This document shows positions 62,096 to 64,000 of a stretch of DNA of 64,000 nt, piece after piece. The position numbers and the translations under genes were made by a program. The first letter of the stretch is position 1; each line of letters opens with the position of its first letter. The stretch is from an uncultured Blautia sp. (GTDB lineage: Bacteria; Bacillota; Clostridia; Lachnospirales; Lachnospiraceae). The notes beneath the pieces are model-generated. The model was not told the DNA's origin, searched no databases, and worked only from the letters and a program-made list of their open reading frames with translations. Location of the stretch: NCBI GenBank assembly GCA_946557785.1, contig CAMNTH010000010.1, positions 1-64,000 of the forward strand. Direction: 5' to 3'.

Positions 62096-64000
62096 TTAAA
62101 AAAAGTTTGAAATAAATCCAATCAGATTATGTTCTGCAAATACAGCAACCGCAACCAAGGAAACGGTGGACATAATCTTAATAAAAATATCCAGGCAAGG
62201 GCCTACAGTATCTTTCAGCGGATCGCCAACCGTATCACCAATAACCGCTGCATCGTGTGCCGGGCTTCCTTTTCCGAAGCCTTTCACTGCACCCGATTCA
62301 ATATATTTCTTGCCGTTATCCCATGCACCTCCTGCGTTTCCTGCAAAAATCGCAATCATAATGGAACAGATCGTAGATCCAATGAGGATACCTCCTACAA
62401 ATTCCGGCCCGAAAATAAATCCGCATGCAACAGGAACAACAATCGCAAGCATGGATGGAACTTTCATCTCGCCAATGGCACCTTTGGAAGAAATTTCAAT
62501 ACAGGTTTTGTAATCCGGCTTCGCTTTTCCTTCCAGGATACCGGGGATCTCCTTAAACTGGCGGCGAACCTCAGCCACCATCTTGCGGGCTGCTTTTGCA
62601 ACCGCCTCGATCAACATACCTGAAAACAGGAAAGGAAGGGATCCTCCAATAATGGCTCCCGCCAAAGTCATAGGCTCCATCATATTCAGAATCAGCTCTG
62701 TATCAAAATCATTATAGGAATACAGGTAGGAGATCATCAAAGCAAGGGCTGCCAGCGCACCGGAACCGATGGCAAAACCTTTTCCGATAGCTGCTGTAGT
62801 ATTTCCTACAGAGTCAAGGGTATCTGTAATTTTACGCACTTTCGGATCCAGCAGAGACATCTCAGCGATACCGCCTGCATTATCCGAAATGGGACCGTAG
62901 GTATCTACGGATACAGTTGCGGTTACGAAAGAAAGCATTCCCATTGCGGCCATCGCCACGCCATACATTCCCGCCGCCTGATAAGACAGCATAATCCCTG
63001 CGCCAAGAACAAGGCAGGGCGCCATACAGGATTTCATACCAAGGGCAAGTCCCTGTGTAATAGTAAGTGCAGCACCTTCCAGTGAAGCCTGTGCCAGATT
63101 CTTTGTAGGATTATACTCTGCAGAAGTATAAAGTTCTGCCAGCATCCCGATCACAACACCTGAAATAACACCAGCAGCAGCAGCAATCCATGCAGAAAAC
63201 CAACCGCACTTAAATCCGAGAATATCCTTCAGAGAAGCACTTGCAAATCCACGGAACATAAAATAGGATATGATGAATCCGAAAATAATAGTACCCCCTG
63301 CTGAAAAATAGGTAGAGCTATTCAAATCCTTGTGAGGATCAGAAGACATTTTTTTCTTAAACAAAAGACTGGCAACTCCCAGACAGGATGCGATCAATCC
63401 GATAGCTACAAATACCAGCGGAAACAGGATCAGTGTTTCAAGCAGATCGCTTGTCATCCCTGTTCCCTCCGCCACGGATTTTGAGAACATATGATACGCC
63501 AGAATAATGCCGGAAGAAATGGCTCCTACATAGCTCTCCAGCAGGTCCGAACCAAGGCCTGCCACATCGCCAACATTATCACCAACGTTATCTGCAATAG
63601 TGGCTGGGTTTCTAGGATCATCTTCCGGGATATGCGCCTCCGTTTTCCCTACAAGATCCGCCCCCATATCTGCAGCTTTCGTATAAATGCCGCCTCCTAC
63701 ACGGTTAAACATAGCAACCATAGAACATCCAAGAGCATAACCTGACAGCGTCATGGTAAAGGGGCAGAACCTAAGTCCCAGCATATTGGTGTAGGAAGCT
63801 TCTGTAATCTCAATCTGTCCCATACCGATTCCAAATACCATGTACACAATAAATGCACCAAGAAGCGCAAAGCCGCCTACGCAAAGCCCCATAACAGAGC
63901 CGCCGCGGAATGCAACCTTTACAGTCTCACCAATGTCCTGTGTTTCCCGTGCGCGGTTTGCTACCCGGACGTTAGAATATGTAGCAATTTTCATCCCCAC
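62096..64000 (-). CDS. hppA: Membrane-bound ion-translocating pyrophosphatase, N-terminus outside window
   Basis: About 634 C-terminal residues of a 660-700-residue protein are present; the 5' end lies beyond position 64000. It hydrolyses PPi and pumps H+ or Na+. The substrate site is intact: GGGIYTKAADMGADLVGKTE followed by DDPRNPATIADNVGDNVGDVAG, and later VDTYGPISDNAGGIAEM. The stretch GNTTAAIGKGFAIGS has Ala where potassium-independent enzymes have Lys, so it is of the K+-dependent class. Whether it pumps Na+ or H+ cannot be read with certainty. About 15 TM segments are expected. Confidence 0.95.
   Translation of the reverse strand: MGMKIATYSNVRVANRARETQDIGETVKVAFRGGSVMGLCVGGFALLGAFIVYMVFGIGMGQIEITEASYTNMLGLRFCPFTMTLSGYALGCSMVAMFNRVGGGIYTKAADMGADLVGKTEAHIPEDDPRNPATIADNVGDNVGDVAGLGSDLLESYVGAISSGIILAYHMFSKSVAEGTGMTSDLLETLILFPLVFVAIGLIASCLGVASLLFKKKMSSDPHKDLNSSTYFSAGGTIIFGFIISYFMFRGFASASLKDILGFKCGWFSAWIAAAAGVISGVVIGMLAELYTSAEYNPTKNLAQASLEGAALTITQGLALGMKSCMAPCLVLGAGIMLSYQAAGMYGVAMAAMGMLSFVTATVSVDTYGPISDNAGGIAEMSLLDPKVRKITDTLDSVGNTTAAIGKGFAIGSGALAALALMISYLYSYNDFDTELILNMMEPMTLAGAIIGGSLPFLFSGMLIEAVAKAARKMVAEVRRQFKEIPGILEGKAKPDYKTCIEISSKGAIGEMKVPSMLAIVVPVACGFIFGPEFVGGILIGSTICSIMIAIFAGNAGGAWDNGKKYIESGAVKGFGKGSPAHDAAVIGDTVGDPLKDTVGPCLDIFIKIMSTVSLVAVAVFAEHNLIGFISNFF

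Overview
The window looks like a chromosomal segment of a low-to-moderate GC, spore-forming Firmicute, most likely a Lachnospiraceae gut bacterium of the Blautia type. This is an inference from gene content: yabP-yabQ-divIC-spoIIE-tilS-hpt-ftsH sporulation/housekeeping synteny, CotS and CotH proteins, CwlD, a T-box in front of an archaeal-type ProS, and the rpsF-ssb-rpsR / gdpP-rplI-dnaB blocks. In Bacillus both conserved blocks lie near oriC, so the window may be origin-proximal. From about 6.9 kb onward almost everything is on the minus strand. No rRNA, tRNA or CRISPR was seen.

Layout. (1) 1-1800: the hairpin-rich end of an unidentified mobile element inserted into a decayed carbohydrate ABC operon (fragments of MalF- and MalG-type permeases, a binding protein and an FAD oxidoreductase). 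(2) 2.1-10 kb: MATE exporter, AraC regulator, two GH13 glycosidases, class II aldolase and an oxidoreductase pseudogene. (3) 10.2-18 kb: ftsH, hpt, tilS, spoIIE, divIC, yabQ, yabP, rqcP, hup, mazG; spoIIE has a textbook Spo0A-type promoter. (4) 18-26.2 kb: phosphoglucomutase, CotS, cca, proS with T-box, dCMP deaminase, rpiB, tsaC/sua5. (5) 26.3-33.1 kb: a DUF3798 binding protein with a NupO/P/Q-like ABC transporter, flanked by AraC and ABC-ATPase remnants. (6) 33.1-38.4 kb: VTC domain protein, DUF4956 and CotH kinase downstream of a two-component system, with three 11-bp repeats at the promoter. (7) 38.4-45.3 kb: two large GT-C-like membrane proteins, CwlD and a GH18 protein. (8) 46-54.4 kb: mecA, DUF1858, ferredoxin, MerR regulator, dnaB, rplI, gdpP, rpsR, ssb, rpsF, DUF951, sirtuin. 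(9) 54.4-62 kb: class B sortase, secreted GH5 cellulase and an unrecognised two-gene module encoding a 1129-aa and a ~503-aa protein. (10) 62.1 kb to the edge: membrane pyrophosphatase, truncated by the window.

The best candidates for undescribed biology are the 1129-aa/503-aa pair (57.1-62.0 kb) and the two-component-linked VTC-DUF4956-CotH operon, whose promoter appears to be built inside the terminator of the kinase gene. Secondary points are the single-span SpoIIE, the ABC permease with a ~240-residue acidic extracytoplasmic insert, and the paired GT-C-like proteins with related C-terminal tails.
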